64,000 nucleotides of DNA from Gemmatimonadaceae bacterium (GTDB taxonomy: Bacteria > Gemmatimonadota > Gemmatimonadetes > Gemmatimonadales > Gemmatimonadaceae). Position numbers and translations under genes: made by a program. The notes under the pieces are model-generated. The model was not told the DNA's origin, made no database searches, and saw nothing but the letters and a program-made list of their open reading frames with translations. The DNA lies in NCBI GenBank assembly GCA_016720905.1, contig JADKJT010000001.1:124001-188000 (forward strand), in the 5' to 3' direction. How positions within the stretch are numbered: position 1 is the first letter of the stretch; the number at the start of each line of letters is the position of its first letter. Shown piece after piece: positions 1 through 9,737 of this stretch.

Positions 1-336
1 CAACGGAATGGATCCTGCCGCATAGGTCTGACTGATATCGAGGTCGTCATACAGGTTCTGTCGACCCGCGGCCATGGAGAATGACTCCGAGGTGGCCGCG
101 CCGGCCGGATTCCAGAACCAGCCCGTTGGACCAGAGACGGAACTGCCGACCGCGCCGGCCATGGCGCCGCCGCGCGCGCCGATCCCGATGTGAAGGAAGT
201 TCGCGCCGCGCGTACCCTGTCGGTTCGGGGTGTCCTGCGGCGTGGGAAGAATTCCCCCCGGCCCCTGAGCGCGAACCGAAGCGCTCAGCAGGACGGTGGC
301 AGCGCCAGCGGCGCCGATAGTGCGAAGGATGTTCAT
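1..336 (-). CDS. PorV/PorQ-type outer-membrane protein, N-terminal part (cut by window edge)
   Basis: The reading frame is open from an ATG at 336 to the window edge (112 codons, no stop), so only the N-terminus is visible. A GGAG sits 5 nt upstream of the ATG, and the gene lies 10 nt after the stop of the large surface protein. Residues 1-23 form a signal peptide ending at VRAQ. FLHIGIGARGGAMAGA (about 47-62) and WFWNPAGAA (about 73-81) match the N-terminal hallmark of the PorV/PorQ (UPF0164-like) outer-membrane beta-barrel family. In Bacteroidetes, PorV shuttles type IX secretion cargo at the cell surface. Its position directly behind a protein with a T9SS-like tail supports the same role here, which is inference. 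The family call rests on the N-terminus only. Confidence 0.7.
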   Translation of the reverse strand, partial: MNILRTIGAAGAATVLLSASVRAQGPGGILPTPQDTPNRQGTRGANFLHIGIGARGGAMAGAVGSSVSGPTGWFWNPAGAATSESFSMAAGRQNLYDDLDISQTYAAGSIPL

Positions 337-346
337 CGCCACTCCG

Positions 347-3300
347 TTAACGGATGATCACGAACTTACCGCGCTGAATCTGGCCGTTGCCGCTGGAGCC
401 AGTTGCGGTGAGTACGTAGAGATAGAGTCCGGAACCCATGTCCAACCCTTCACGTGTGCGCAAGTTGAACGGCAGATCACCAGTCGGGGCGTTGTTTCCC
501 TGATAGGTGAGGTCGCTCTTGGTCCACGTGAGCTCCTGCAGGAACTGCCCGGAGACCGAGTAGATCCGCAGGATGCCTTCCTCGGGCACACCAGTAAAGT
601 AGATGCGGGAGGTTGGCGTTCGTCCATTCAATTGATCGATGTCCGATCGCGCGATGTACGGATTGGGCACCACGGAGACGTTGGCCAGATCCTTCTTGGT
701 GATGGTCGCGTTGGTGGAGAACGGTGTGGCCACCAACTGCACCACGGATCGCTGGTCGAACGGGCGGGAAAATTCGAAGAACTGTGTCCAGCCCGTCTGC
801 ACCGGCAAGTAACCACCGCTTGCCGAACCTGCCGACGCTGGAAGCGTGCCTCGGCTGTTGATCACCAGAGGATTGCACGTCACCGCGTCCGCGGCAGGCC
901 GCGTACCCGAACCCGTGACACCACCGGTGCAGGCCACGAGGAACTTGTTGATGCCGATGGAATCAGGCACCAGCACCGGGATGGGGCGGAAGCCATTCGT
1001 GCCATCCGCCTGCACCACCACATAACGTGCCGCACCGGTACCGACCGAGCTGTCTCGCTCAACTTTCTGCAGCACGATCAGCGTATCACCCGGCAGCCAG
1101 ACGCTGTCGGCAATCGTCACGCGAACCGTGTCGTTGCCGGAACCAAGCAGTCGCGTGTTGCTGGCTCGCTTGAGCATGGCAAACTTGACGTCTTCTGTCC
1201 GTCCGTCCACGTCGCGGAACGTCATCTTGAACGGCAGCCGCACTCGCTGCAACGGCCGCGCTGTGGTGGCACCAACCAGCGCGCCGACGGCTGCCGACGT
1301 TTCCGTAACTGTGGTGGACTTGGCCGACGCGTCAGCCAGCGAGGCGTTCACCACCCCTTGCAGATCGGCCACCGGGTCCAGCTTGAACGGGGCCTTTGAG
1401 CCAAAGGGATCGGTCAACCAGCTGAGCGAGTATTGACCACCCTTGATGCGCTTGTTACCGGCGCCAATGATCGGCTGTACCTGCGGTACGAACACGCGCG
1501 CCGCGTTGGACAGCGTGTCGTTCGGGCCGCGCAACACGAAATTCCGGTCGCGAACAGCGCCAAACGGCGTCAACTCCTGTACCAGTCCATTCGCCGTATT
1601 CGCGGTGTCTCGCGGCACAACCGTGTAACCGGGATACAACGGCGACGTCTGCTCGAAGAACTCGCGGTTGGCCGCGTATTGATCGTTGGTTATGAAGATG
1701 GGCTTGTTGTCACCCGTGACCCACACGAACCCATGGTTCACACCCGACGCCGGTGACGAAATGGTATCGACGTAGACCTTGGCGGAACCACTCGTGCCGC
1801 GCTGGGTGCCCGTTATCAGGATGGCGGTGCCAACTTTGACCGGGACGTTCTGGTTTACCGAGAACGCTTGATCGCGTGCCACAAAGTTGGCAACGCCAGG
1901 ACCCGCAGCCGAATTGGCCGCGCTCGGCAAGATCCATCGCACATTGACGGTCGTGGTGGTCGCACTGGTGAGCGTGTCAACCGTCTTGCGGACGATGAAC
2001 TGATTGCCCCAGATGACGCGCGACGTGCCCGAGACATCGTTGGAGACCGACCCATACACCAGCGACTGCGTGGCGTTACCGGACACCGTCGACGTGTCGA
2101 CCTTGGCGAAGGAACGCCCCGCTACGTTGGTGATGGGCGCGTACACCTGGATGGTGGACGGCCCGGCCGTTGCCAGACTGGAGTTGATCGTGTCGATCGG
2201 GAATCCCAGCGTCTGCTGGACATCCGTCACGATGAATCCGGCCGCCGTGGAATCGACAATCTTGAAATCCGAGAACCCGCGGGAACGCGTTACGTAGGAA
2301 TACAAATAGCTCTTGCCGGCTTGGACCGTTTCCGTCACGCTACCCGTAGCCGGCGTGCCTGCCAGATAGCCCACGGTGGACAGCGGCCGCCAGGCGAACG
2401 CGTTCACACCCAGATCGACAGCGCGGGTTGGCGCGTCGGTGCAGGTGGCCGAGTTGCCACTGGTGGTCGTGAACGACAGGCCGGCGTTGCACGACTTGAA
2501 CAGCAGCACGGCGGCCAGGTTGTCGTTGGCGCGAGTTGCCAGTCGAGCCAACAGCCCGGGATTGAGTCGGAGCACGCGACGGACGTTGGCATCACCGGCA
2601 ATGGAGTCGTTCCGCACCTTGTTCACCAGTCGAACCATGTACGGGTCGACCGGATTGATGTTCGGGAAACGAATGGTGATTTGCGCGCCGATGGTGGCGC
2701 TGGCCGAACCGAATGTGGTGGAGTCGATCAACTCGGCGGACGATATCGTATACGACTTACCCGACACCACGGTGGGGAAGCTGAACGGCGCCGGCCCCTC
2801 ATAGTTGGTCAGGTAGCTGTTGACGACACCCTCAATGGTCTGACGGATGGTCGTCGAGTCGGAGTTCCACGAGAACGCCCACAGGAACTGCGTCGTGTCA
2901 TTGGCTTTCAACTTGAACGGACCGGCCGACACGGTATTCAGGATGTTGCCCATGCGGGTCAGCGTACCGTTCGCGATGGTATCGCTCCACAGCGCCGCAC
3001 AGCCTCTCTCGCCGCAGCCAGTGACGGAGATGGTGTCCTGCACGCCATCGTTGTTGTAGTCCCACTTCCCGAACGGCTGGCCGTTCAACGAATTGATCGT
3101 GTTGCCCGGGACGAACTTGGGAAACTTGACATCCTCAAGCGTCGGGAACGAACCGCTCCAGTCCGGCGGGCCGATGAGCTGGGTGAAGTTGGCGATCGTG
3201 AAATCGGATGGATTGCGGCCATCCATGTAATTCAGTTCCGTTGAAGACATCATTCCGAAACCTGACCGCATGGAGCGGTTGATATTCTGCGACGTCTGTC

Positions 3301-4720
3301 CGAACGAATTTCGCTTGGCGTGATTGAACGTGATGGTGTCGTCAGCCAGCGGGCTGGACGGATTGTAGTATGGACTGTTGGGATTGCTGAACAGCTTGTT
3401 GCGCAGGTCACCCAACGGCGACTTGAGCAATGTCATCGTGTACACACCGAAGGCACCAAACCCACCGCCTAGACACGCGTCGTTGGCACCATTCGCATAG
3501 CGCTTGGGGTAGGTGGTAGAGCAGTTGCCGCTCGTCCCGCCGCCCGTCGCAAAGATGGTGTTCGAACTGAAGTCGTAGTACACCGCTACCGCCTGGCCAT
3601 TCTGCAGGAAGCCGGGGCCAAGGCCGTAGTACAACGAGTCGTAATCGATCCCGGTGCCGTACACATCGGCCGATTTGTTCACCAACTGGATCTGATAGAA
3701 CTGCGTGTTGCGCGTGGACGGTGCGGCCAGCTGCCAGCTGTCAATGCGCATCTCGATGCCCAGGGGATACCCCGGGTCGGACGGCGCGCCGGAACCACCC
3801 GGCACCACGGTGCCGTAGCGAAGCTTCTGCTCGCGGTAATAGTCGCTCATGAAACCGTAGACGCTCTGCGTGCCCAGCGTTTGCGTCGCATCCAGCCGCG
3901 CGCGGGACAGCTTCCAATCGTCCCAGCGGAAATTGGCCTTGTTCTCGTTGAACGTGTTCAGCCACACCGAGTCAGGCACCACCAGCTTGGCGGCAAAACC
4001 CTGTGAACCCCACGTTTCCGGGCAGTCCTTCATCGCCATCAGCGAGAAGCCCTGGTTCAGGAACGTCGGGTCGTCGCGGCATGAACTGTTGAAGATGGAC
4101 GTCACGCCGGAAAAGGCCTTGCCGAACTGTCCGTCTGCCGACCCGATCTTCTTGATTTGGGGCGGCACCAGCACCTGCCAGTACTGCGACGAGTATCCGA
4201 GCGAGCCGGCCATGTTGTTGATGCCGGGGTGCACCGCGCGAATCTTGCGGAACTCGCTCGGCGGCGCCGCCATGGTGACGCCCATCTCGAAGAACATGTA
4301 GCCCGCGTTGTTGTTCACGCGGCCCATCTGAATGAAGTTGTTGCCCTGATTTTCCGAGACCGGGCCACCCTGATTGGTGACACCTGATCGGAACCCGCCA
4401 GACATGCGAAGCGCGCCGGCGGCGAGATCTTCCGCCGCAAACAGGCTGAAGGGATTGGGGCGCGGAATGGCCACCGCCTTGATGGAGCCGTCGGCTCGCA
4501 CGCTGTCGATGGTCCACTGCACGGTAGGTTGAACGCGCTGCGCGTGGAGACACAACGGGGTGATCGCGAGGGCCAATCCGCTCAACGCCACCCGCACGTT
4601 CATGAGACGCCGCAACGTGCGCGCGGGGGAAGGACCCCCGGACGGTCGCGCGGCAGCATCGAAGGTGTTCTGTTCGAAAGTCATGAGGTAACTGGTGCCT
4701 GGGTTCCCGATCATCCTCAT
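347..4720 (-). CDS. Giant secreted surface protein with T9SS/FlgD-like C-terminal domain
   Basis: A protein of up to 1457 residues. The first ATG (4720) has a weak GAAGG ahead of it. An internal ATG at 4603 (residue 40) begins a clean signal peptide ending LCLHAQ and may be the true start. The body is rich in Ser, Thr, Asn and Gly, as in exported adhesin or scaffold proteins, and I recognise no enzymatic domain. The last ~110 residues hold VVPNPY, then ILRIYSVSGQFLQEL, then GLYLYVLTATG and a final GKFVIIR. This is the pattern of a type IX secretion sorting or FlgD-like Ig domain. It sits between a TonB receptor (upstream) and a PorV-like gene (downstream) in one minus-strand operon. Function unknown; cell-surface location inferred. 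Confidence 0.8.
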   Translation of the reverse strand: MRMIGNPGTSYLMTFEQNTFDAAARPSGGPSPARTLRRLMNVRVALSGLALAITPLCLHAQRVQPTVQWTIDSVRADGSIKAVAIPRPNPFSLFAAEDLAAGALRMSGGFRSGVTNQGGPVSENQGNNFIQMGRVNNNAGYMFFEMGVTMAAPPSEFRKIRAVHPGINNMAGSLGYSSQYWQVLVPPQIKKIGSADGQFGKAFSGVTSIFNSSCRDDPTFLNQGFSLMAMKDCPETWGSQGFAAKLVVPDSVWLNTFNENKANFRWDDWKLSRARLDATQTLGTQSVYGFMSDYYREQKLRYGTVVPGGSGAPSDPGYPLGIEMRIDSWQLAAPSTRNTQFYQIQLVNKSADVYGTGIDYDSLYYGLGPGFLQNGQAVAVYYDFSSNTIFATGGGTSGNCSTTYPKRYANGANDACLGGGFGAFGVYTMTLLKSPLGDLRNKLFSNPNSPYYNPSSPLADDTITFNHAKRNSFGQTSQNINRSMRSGFGMMSSTELNYMDGRNPSDFTIANFTQLIGPPDWSGSFPTLEDVKFPKFVPGNTINSLNGQPFGKWDYNNDGVQDTISVTGCGERGCAALWSDTIANGTLTRMGNILNTVSAGPFKLKANDTTQFLWAFSWNSDSTTIRQTIEGVVNSYLTNYEGPAPFSFPTVVSGKSYTISSAELIDSTTFGSASATIGAQITIRFPNINPVDPYMVRLVNKVRNDSIAGDANVRRVLRLNPGLLARLATRANDNLAAVLLFKSCNAGLSFTTTSGNSATCTDAPTRAVDLGVNAFAWRPLSTVGYLAGTPATGSVTETVQAGKSYLYSYVTRSRGFSDFKIVDSTAAGFIVTDVQQTLGFPIDTINSSLATAGPSTIQVYAPITNVAGRSFAKVDTSTVSGNATQSLVYGSVSNDVSGTSRVIWGNQFIVRKTVDTLTSATTTTVNVRWILPSAANSAAGPGVANFVARDQAFSVNQNVPVKVGTAILITGTQRGTSGSAKVYVDTISSPASGVNHGFVWVTGDNKPIFITNDQYAANREFFEQTSPLYPGYTVVPRDTANTANGLVQELTPFGAVRDRNFVLRGPNDTLSNAARVFVPQVQPIIGAGNKRIKGGQYSLSWLTDPFGSKAPFKLDPVADLQGVVNASLADASAKSTTVTETSAAVGALVGATTARPLQRVRLPFKMTFRDVDGRTEDVKFAMLKRASNTRLLGSGNDTVRVTIADSVWLPGDTLIVLQKVERDSSVGTGAARYVVVQADGTNGFRPIPVLVPDSIGINKFLVACTGGVTGSGTRPAADAVTCNPLVINSRGTLPASAGSASGGYLPVQTGWTQFFEFSRPFDQRSVVQLVATPFSTNATITKKDLANVSVVPNPYIARSDIDQLNGRTPTSRIYFTGVPEEGILRIYSVSGQFLQELTWTKSDLTYQGNNAPTGDLPFNLRTREGLDMGSGLYLYVLTATGSSGNGQIQRGKFVIIR

Positions 4721-4757
4721 CCGGCCTTCAGTGCCGGACGAGGACGATCAGTCGTGA

Positions 4758-7700
4758 TTAGAAGTTGACCGTGATGCCCGTCGCGAGGCTGCGCCGCGCG
4801 CCGATGTACTCGGGCTGGTCGAACGCGGTCGACGTGGTGGCGTCGCCCGTGTTGCCGACACGCCGGTTGCTGAAGTCGCGCAGACCGTTGTCACACGTGC
4901 CGGTGTTCACGAACACCTGCACGCAGTTGGCCCGGTTGAACAGATTGGCCACCCGCAGGAAGCCGGAGTATCGCACCGCGCCAATTCGGAAGCCCTTGTC
5001 CAGCAGCAGGTCAAACTGCGACGTGGCCGGCTGGCGTCCCGCGTTGATATCCGCCGACGCGGCCGCGTTGTTCACGTTGCCAAACGACGTCGCGCGCACC
5101 GGCGTGTACGGAATACCCGCCGTGCGGTTGAACGTGATGGTAGCGCGCGCATTGCGCAGCAACTTGCCGGCATTGAGCGGCAGCGTGGGAATGTCCTCGC
5201 GCACCTGCAGGAAGAACGACGTGTTGACGCGATACGTCTGGTCGATGTCGGCCACCGTTTCGATCAACTGCTGGTTGTTCGCCACCTCAGTGCGCTGCAC
5301 TTCGTTGGCGCGATCGGGCGGACGCGAGTTGGTCGTCGCACGCGACAGGCCGAAGTTCACATCGTAGCCCCACCGATCGGCGAGACGGCGGCGGAACTGC
5401 ACTTCCATGCCGCGCGAGGTGAGGAAGTCGCCGTTCACCAGGACGGTGTACTGCGGCAGCGAGCCGTCGTACGTCGAACCGATGTCCTGCGTGGCCCGGC
5501 TGGGACGAAGGCCAGACAAGCCGGTCTCGGACCGGTTGTACACGGCCACCTGCACCGAGTAGTTACGGCCGAGTTCCGTCTGGTAGCCCACTTCGTACTG
5601 CTTGGCCTGCTCCAGCAACAAGCCGGGATTGCCCACGAATGCCGGATTGTTGGTGGAGATATTCGGCACGCACTCGTTGGTGCCCGGCTTGACCGCCCCG
5701 GCGCTGCAGTAATCGTCACCCGCACCCGCCACCGTGCCAATGCCGGTGTTGCGATAGCCGTTGCCGTACAGCGGCACCATGGTGTAGCGCCCGGCGTTGA
5801 AGAATACCTGCGACTTTTCAGTGAGCGGGAACGCCACGGCGACGCGCGGGCTGAACGCGGTGCGCGCCTTCGCCTCGGTGAAGTCGTCCAGCTGCGCAAT
5901 CGCCGACGCGCTGTCCAGCAGAATGGAACGCTGTGACTTCGGGTTGATCGCGCCCGCCGCGCATCCGGCCACGCCGTAGGGCTGGCCCTGCGCGTTCAGC
6001 AACTTCTTGCCATTGACCGCCTGCCCTTCGCACACTTCACGCGCTGAGGTGTTGTTGGAGGGATTGAAGGGGTCGGTGAAGCCCAGACCCTTCGCTCGTC
6101 CATAGTCGAAGCGACCACCCAGCTTGATGGTGATGAAGTCGTACTCGATGATGCTCTGCACGTAGCCGGCCGCTTCGATGGGCTTCGCGCGATACACCTG
6201 CGAGGTGAGCGGCTGAATGCCCGAGTTCGTGCCGAAGGCGCCGACGTCCTTGTACTCGAGGTCGTGCTGCACGAACTGTGCGCCGAACTGCAGGTTGTTA
6301 TGGTCGGTCACCTGCGACTGCACATCGGCCTTGAACGTGCGCGTGGTGAAGTTCTCGCCACCGTACACACCGTCCACGATGCCCGCGTCGGGAATGCGGT
6401 CGCCACCGGCCACGCCCGGGGACGGGCTCAGGAAGTTCTGGTCGAAATTGGGGCGGAAGAAGGGCCCCGGAATGCACGTGCCCAGGAAGTACGGGCAGGT
6501 GATACGCTCGAACGTGGTCTGCCCGAACCGCACTTGCACGTTGCTCCGTCCGAAGCGCTGCTCCAGCGAGGCGATAAGAACCTGCCCCTTGTCGCTGACC
6601 GACGGCTGCATCAGGTCCTGCGAAAAGCTGTTGCCGCCATCCGTCAGGATGTTCAACGAGTCGGCGCGATTGTTCACCAGCTTGAGCGGATCACCACGAT
6701 AGTTGTAGTACAGGCGACGATCGTAGTTGCGGGTCGCACGCTCGGCACCGACACCGGTGAGCTTGATGGTGGTGTTGTTGAACGGCAGGAACGTCAGCTT
6801 GCCCACCACCTGGGAGTTCTGATTGCCGCCGTACCCCTGCCAGCCGCCATTCAAGTCGCGAGCGCTGGGTGGCAAGTCATCCGCGCGGCCAAGCACCGAC
6901 TGCGAACCGTTGGCCGTGAACACGTCGTTGTCGAAGCGCAGGACACGGGCCGCCTGACTCTGCACCTGGCCCGACACCGCGTAACGGATCTTTGCATTCG
7001 TGCCCGGTACCGGACCGGAGAGGTAACCGTTCAGCAGGTTCAGACCGAGCAACTTGTCTTGCTGATTGCCGAAGATCGCGCCGGGCAGCGTGGAGTTCTG
7101 GAAGTTGATCGACCCCGACACTTCCGAACCACCCTCGCGCACGGCCTGGTTGATCACGCCCGAGAGCGCGTTGCCGTACTGCGGGTCCATGCCGCCGCGC
7201 TGGAAGTTCACCTGCTGCACGGCCAGCGAGTTCAAGCTCACCACATCGCTGCCGAACAGCGGGTTGTTGATCGGCACGCCGTCAATCATGGACAGCGTGG
7301 AGCCGCCTCGCCCACCGCGCACGCGAATGGGCTGCGTGGTGCTGCGCTGTTCTTCCGCCAGCGAAATCACGGAGGTGTTGTTGGGCACTTCCGTGAACCC
7401 CTGCTGCAGCGCGAGCACGCCGGCAATACTGGTCACCGGAAGTGACTGAATCTGCTCCGCGGTCACCACCGACGCCGAGCCCACCTGATTCCGCTCGATG
7501 AGCGGCGTCTGGTCGGCCTGCACCGTGATCGCCGCCAGCGTCTGGTTGGACGCCTTCAGCTTGAAGTTCTGCTCACGCGTGCCGTCAATCGTGATCTGCA
7601 CGTTTGTGGCCTGCACGCTCTGGAAGCCCAGTCGGCGCGCCGCCACCGTGTAGGTGCCCGGTGGCACCTGAATGATGAAATATCGGCCGGCGCTGTTGGT

Positions 7701-7880
7701 AATAGCGCCAAGGGTCGTGCCCGTGATGACCACGGCCGCCGCCTCGACGGGCTTGCCGGTTTCAGCGTCGGTCACCAGTCCGGTCAACTTGCCGGTTTGG
7801 GCGTGTGCAACGGTAATCGGCGCCGCCAAAGCTGCGCCCAGGACCGTCGCAAACAGCCAACGACGTCCGAGAAACTTCAT
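4758..7880 (-). CDS. TonB-dependent receptor with carboxypeptidase-regulatory-like N-terminal domain
   Basis: A 1040-residue outer-membrane receptor. Its ATG is preceded by GGAGGAG at 5 nt. Residues 1-27 are a signal peptide (AHAQ). Residues ~29-115 form a CarboxypepD_reg-like beta-sandwich (TGLVTDAETGKPVEAAAVVI, followed by GRYFIIQVPPGTYTV). A plug domain follows (about 120-245, with IRVRGGRGGSTLSMIDGVPI). The rest is a beta-barrel ending in the terminal aromatic residue (TGITVNF). Such receptors take up large substrates using TonB energy, but no substrate can be read from the sequence. It is the first gene of the operon that continues into the surface protein and the PorV-like gene. A functional link among the three is inferred from conserved order. 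Confidence 0.9.
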   Translation of the reverse strand: MKFLGRRWLFATVLGAALAAPITVAHAQTGKLTGLVTDAETGKPVEAAAVVITGTTLGAITNSAGRYFIIQVPPGTYTVAARRLGFQSVQATNVQITIDGTREQNFKLKASNQTLAAITVQADQTPLIERNQVGSASVVTAEQIQSLPVTSIAGVLALQQGFTEVPNNTSVISLAEEQRSTTQPIRVRGGRGGSTLSMIDGVPINNPLFGSDVVSLNSLAVQQVNFQRGGMDPQYGNALSGVINQAVREGGSEVSGSINFQNSTLPGAIFGNQQDKLLGLNLLNGYLSGPVPGTNAKIRYAVSGQVQSQAARVLRFDNDVFTANGSQSVLGRADDLPPSARDLNGGWQGYGGNQNSQVVGKLTFLPFNNTTIKLTGVGAERATRNYDRRLYYNYRGDPLKLVNNRADSLNILTDGGNSFSQDLMQPSVSDKGQVLIASLEQRFGRSNVQVRFGQTTFERITCPYFLGTCIPGPFFRPNFDQNFLSPSPGVAGGDRIPDAGIVDGVYGGENFTTRTFKADVQSQVTDHNNLQFGAQFVQHDLEYKDVGAFGTNSGIQPLTSQVYRAKPIEAAGYVQSIIEYDFITIKLGGRFDYGRAKGLGFTDPFNPSNNTSAREVCEGQAVNGKKLLNAQGQPYGVAGCAAGAINPKSQRSILLDSASAIAQLDDFTEAKARTAFSPRVAVAFPLTEKSQVFFNAGRYTMVPLYGNGYRNTGIGTVAGAGDDYCSAGAVKPGTNECVPNISTNNPAFVGNPGLLLEQAKQYEVGYQTELGRNYSVQVAVYNRSETGLSGLRPSRATQDIGSTYDGSLPQYTVLVNGDFLTSRGMEVQFRRRLADRWGYDVNFGLSRATTNSRPPDRANEVQRTEVANNQQLIETVADIDQTYRVNTSFFLQVREDIPTLPLNAGKLLRNARATITFNRTAGIPYTPVRATSFGNVNNAAASADINAGRQPATSQFDLLLDKGFRIGAVRYSGFLRVANLFNRANCVQVFVNTGTCDNGLRDFSNRRVGNTGDATTSTAFDQPEYIGARRSLATGITVNF

Positions 7881-8357
7881 CTGCTCCTCCGGGAGGGTAG
7901 TGCCACGGGACGGACGTTCGACGAGAGGTCCTCATCGCCACACCGAACGCTTGCAACGCCGCATCAGCTCCCATTCCCGGGTGGACGGCAGGAAACCGTT
8001 GGCACCCGACGGGGTACTGATACGACACTGAGAAACCGATCGCGTGGAACGCGTCGGCAGGAACTCAAGAAGTGAACACCAGTGTTCGCGCTGCAGAAAA
8101 GCGCAAACGCCAGTCACAGACTACGCCGAACGGTCAAAGTGACCGCATGCGTGCGAAACCGATTGCAGCGACTTATACGTTGGGCGGCAAGCTAGCGTCG
8201 GCAACAGTCGTGTCAATGATTTCGCGCCTTGTAGGTGACACTGCGTCAACAAGTACAATGTTCACCACGTCACCGATTCGTGCCAGTACTGAGATTTCGG
8301 ACAAAGTGGGAGTGCACTACCCGACTCGATAACAAACGTATTGTCGAGCTCGCCATG
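7881..8357. other. Intergenic region between TonB receptor start and LytTR gene end
   Basis: A 477-bp gap holding the promoter side of the TonB operon. No convincing gene is seen. One perfect short inverted repeat, CGGTCA-AAG-TGACCG, lies at 8131-8145 and could be a regulator site. The stretch is somewhat AT-richer than the surrounding genes. Confidence 0.4.
8131..8145. promoter_or_regulatory. Short perfect inverted repeat, operator-like
   Basis: CGGTCAAAGTGACCG has two perfect 6-nt arms around a 3-nt centre. It lies about 250 bp upstream of the TonB receptor start. It is a candidate site for a dimeric regulator; there is no direct evidence. Confidence 0.25.
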
Positions 8358-9227
8358 TTATTTGACCCGCGCGCGATAGGTCCGCGACAGCCGCAGCGTC
8401 GACCCGTCGCCCAACGTCAGCATCCCGTCCCCGCCGGGCAGGGGTGTCATTTCCCGCACCCGATCCATGTTCACCACCATGCGTCGATGGATGCGGGCGA
8501 ACTGCCGCCCGTCCAGCACCGTTTCAAGCGCGGTAATCGTGCCGCGCGTGCGGAACGTCTCCCGTCCGGCATGCACCACGATGTAATTGCCGTCGGCCTC
8601 AAACCAATCGACGGTCTGGATCGGCACAAAGTGCGTTCGCCGACCCTCGCGCACGAGCACGCGCGAGGGTCGCTCTGCGTGCATCGGCGGGTCGCCCCTT
8701 CGATCGGCCGACACCGATGCCAGGTCGAGAACGGATTCAGCGCTCGACGAGTCCCCTGACGCCACCGGCCCGCGGGCCACCTGGCCCGCGGTCACGTCCA
8801 TAATGGCGGTATCGCCCAGCAGTCGCTGGAGCTCATCGGCGGTGCGAAGCACGGCGGCTTGCACCACTTGATGTCGCACCCGGATCATCGCATCGCGCAG
8901 ACGCATCGGACGCACCGGGGTCGGCACGAAATCGGTTGCCTGAAGCTCGAACGCGCGCACCGCGTCCTGCTCGCGCGCGGAGAAGAACACAATCGCCGTC
9001 GGTCGCGTTGCCGGCGCCATCGCCGCGACAACGGCAAAGCCGGAGCCGTCGTGAAAGTGCGACGACACTAGCGCCGCATCCGGACAATCGTCCCGCAGCG
9101 CCCGTTCCGCCGCCAGTCGGTTGGCATGTACGCCAATCACCTGGACGTCCAGACCCGGCGCCTGCGACGCGATCATCGTGTGGAGCGTCGCCGCGTGATC
9201 GCCGAGCAGGACGAGACGAATGGGCAT
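8358..9227 (-). CDS. LytTR-family DNA-binding regulator with degenerate receiver domain
   Basis: 289 residues from the ATG at 9227. An in-frame GTG at 9260 would add 11 residues, but the receiver fold starts at MPIRLVLLGDH. The N-terminal half is a response-regulator receiver fold. The phospho-acceptor Asp is replaced (PDAALVSSHFHDGSG, Ser where Asp is expected), and the conserved Lys of the K-P motif is Thr (VPTPVRP). The C-terminal ~105 residues are a LytTR DNA-binding domain (VDWFEADGNYIVVH, then FARIHRRMVVNMDRV, ending LRLSRTYRARVK). It probably binds DNA independently of phosphorylation. No partner histidine kinase is adjacent. It lies downstream of the atp operon terminator. Confidence 0.85.
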   Translation of the reverse strand: MPIRLVLLGDHAATLHTMIASQAPGLDVQVIGVHANRLAAERALRDDCPDAALVSSHFHDGSGFAVVAAMAPATRPTAIVFFSAREQDAVRAFELQATDFVPTPVRPMRLRDAMIRVRHQVVQAAVLRTADELQRLLGDTAIMDVTAGQVARGPVASGDSSSAESVLDLASVSADRRGDPPMHAERPSRVLVREGRRTHFVPIQTVDWFEADGNYIVVHAGRETFRTRGTITALETVLDGRQFARIHRRMVVNMDRVREMTPLPGGDGMLTLGDGSTLRLSRTYRARVK

Positions 9228-9328
9228 GATGGCGGTGAGAGGACACGCGGCGGATGACACGGCGGGCGCGTAGGGTGCATACGCACCGGCAACGCGGGAC
9301 GTTGGTCATCAATGCGCTGGTGACCCGC

Positions 9329-9364
9329 AAAAGAATGCGGGATCCGCGTCCCGCCCGGATCCCG
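9329..9364 (-). terminator. Intrinsic terminator of the atp operon
   Basis: A perfect 10-bp stem, GCGGGATCCG/CGGATCCCGC, with a 9-nt loop lies at 9336-9364. On the minus strand it is followed by ATTCTTTTG. It sits about 100 nt beyond the atpC stop, in the right direction to end the atpAGDC transcript. Confidence 0.6.
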
Positions 9365-9462
9365 CGTCGTGTGGTACATCCCTCGGTCCCCGCGGCGGTT
9401 CGCCGAACACCGTTCCTGCTCGACGAACCCCGCGACGACACTGGCAACCGAGCGTTACCCGC

Positions 9463-9735
9463 TCAGGTCACCGCTCCCACAGCCTGTGCGCGCTCAGTCA
9501 CCACGCGCACCTGATTGTCCACCACTTGCAAAAAGCCCCCGTCCACCGTGAAGCGACGTTCACCGTCCACCGTGTCCACGCGCAGCGTGCCGCGTCCCAA
9601 CAACGTCATCAGCGGCGCGTGCATCGGCAGAATCCCCATTTCCCCGTCGAATGCCGGCGCCACGACGCCGCGCGCCGTCCCTTCAAACAGCACCCGCTCG
9701 GGCGAGATCACCGAAACCTGCATCGCGTCACTCAC
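9463..9735 (-). CDS. atpC: F1F0 ATP synthase epsilon subunit (short form)
   Basis: 90 residues. The beta-sandwich domain of the F1 epsilon subunit is clear: VSVISPERVLFEGTARGVV, then GEMGILPMHAPLMTLLGRG. The protein ends right after this domain (VVTERAQAVGAVT). The C-terminal helical hairpin that auto-inhibits ATP hydrolysis in many bacteria is absent, so that control is probably missing. The gene starts 2 nt after the atpD stop and is last in atpA-G-D-C. It acts in the central stalk of the membrane ATP synthase. Confidence 0.92.
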   Translation of the reverse strand: MSDAMQVSVISPERVLFEGTARGVVAPAFDGEMGILPMHAPLMTLLGRGTLRVDTVDGERRFTVDGGFLQVVDNQVRVVTERAQAVGAVT

Positions 9736-9737
9736 GA

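Noticed and set aside
296..1399. Plus-strand frame antisense to the PorV-like and surface-protein genes
   Set aside because: The minus strand carries signal peptides, domain motifs and ribosome-binding sites here; the plus-strand frame has none.
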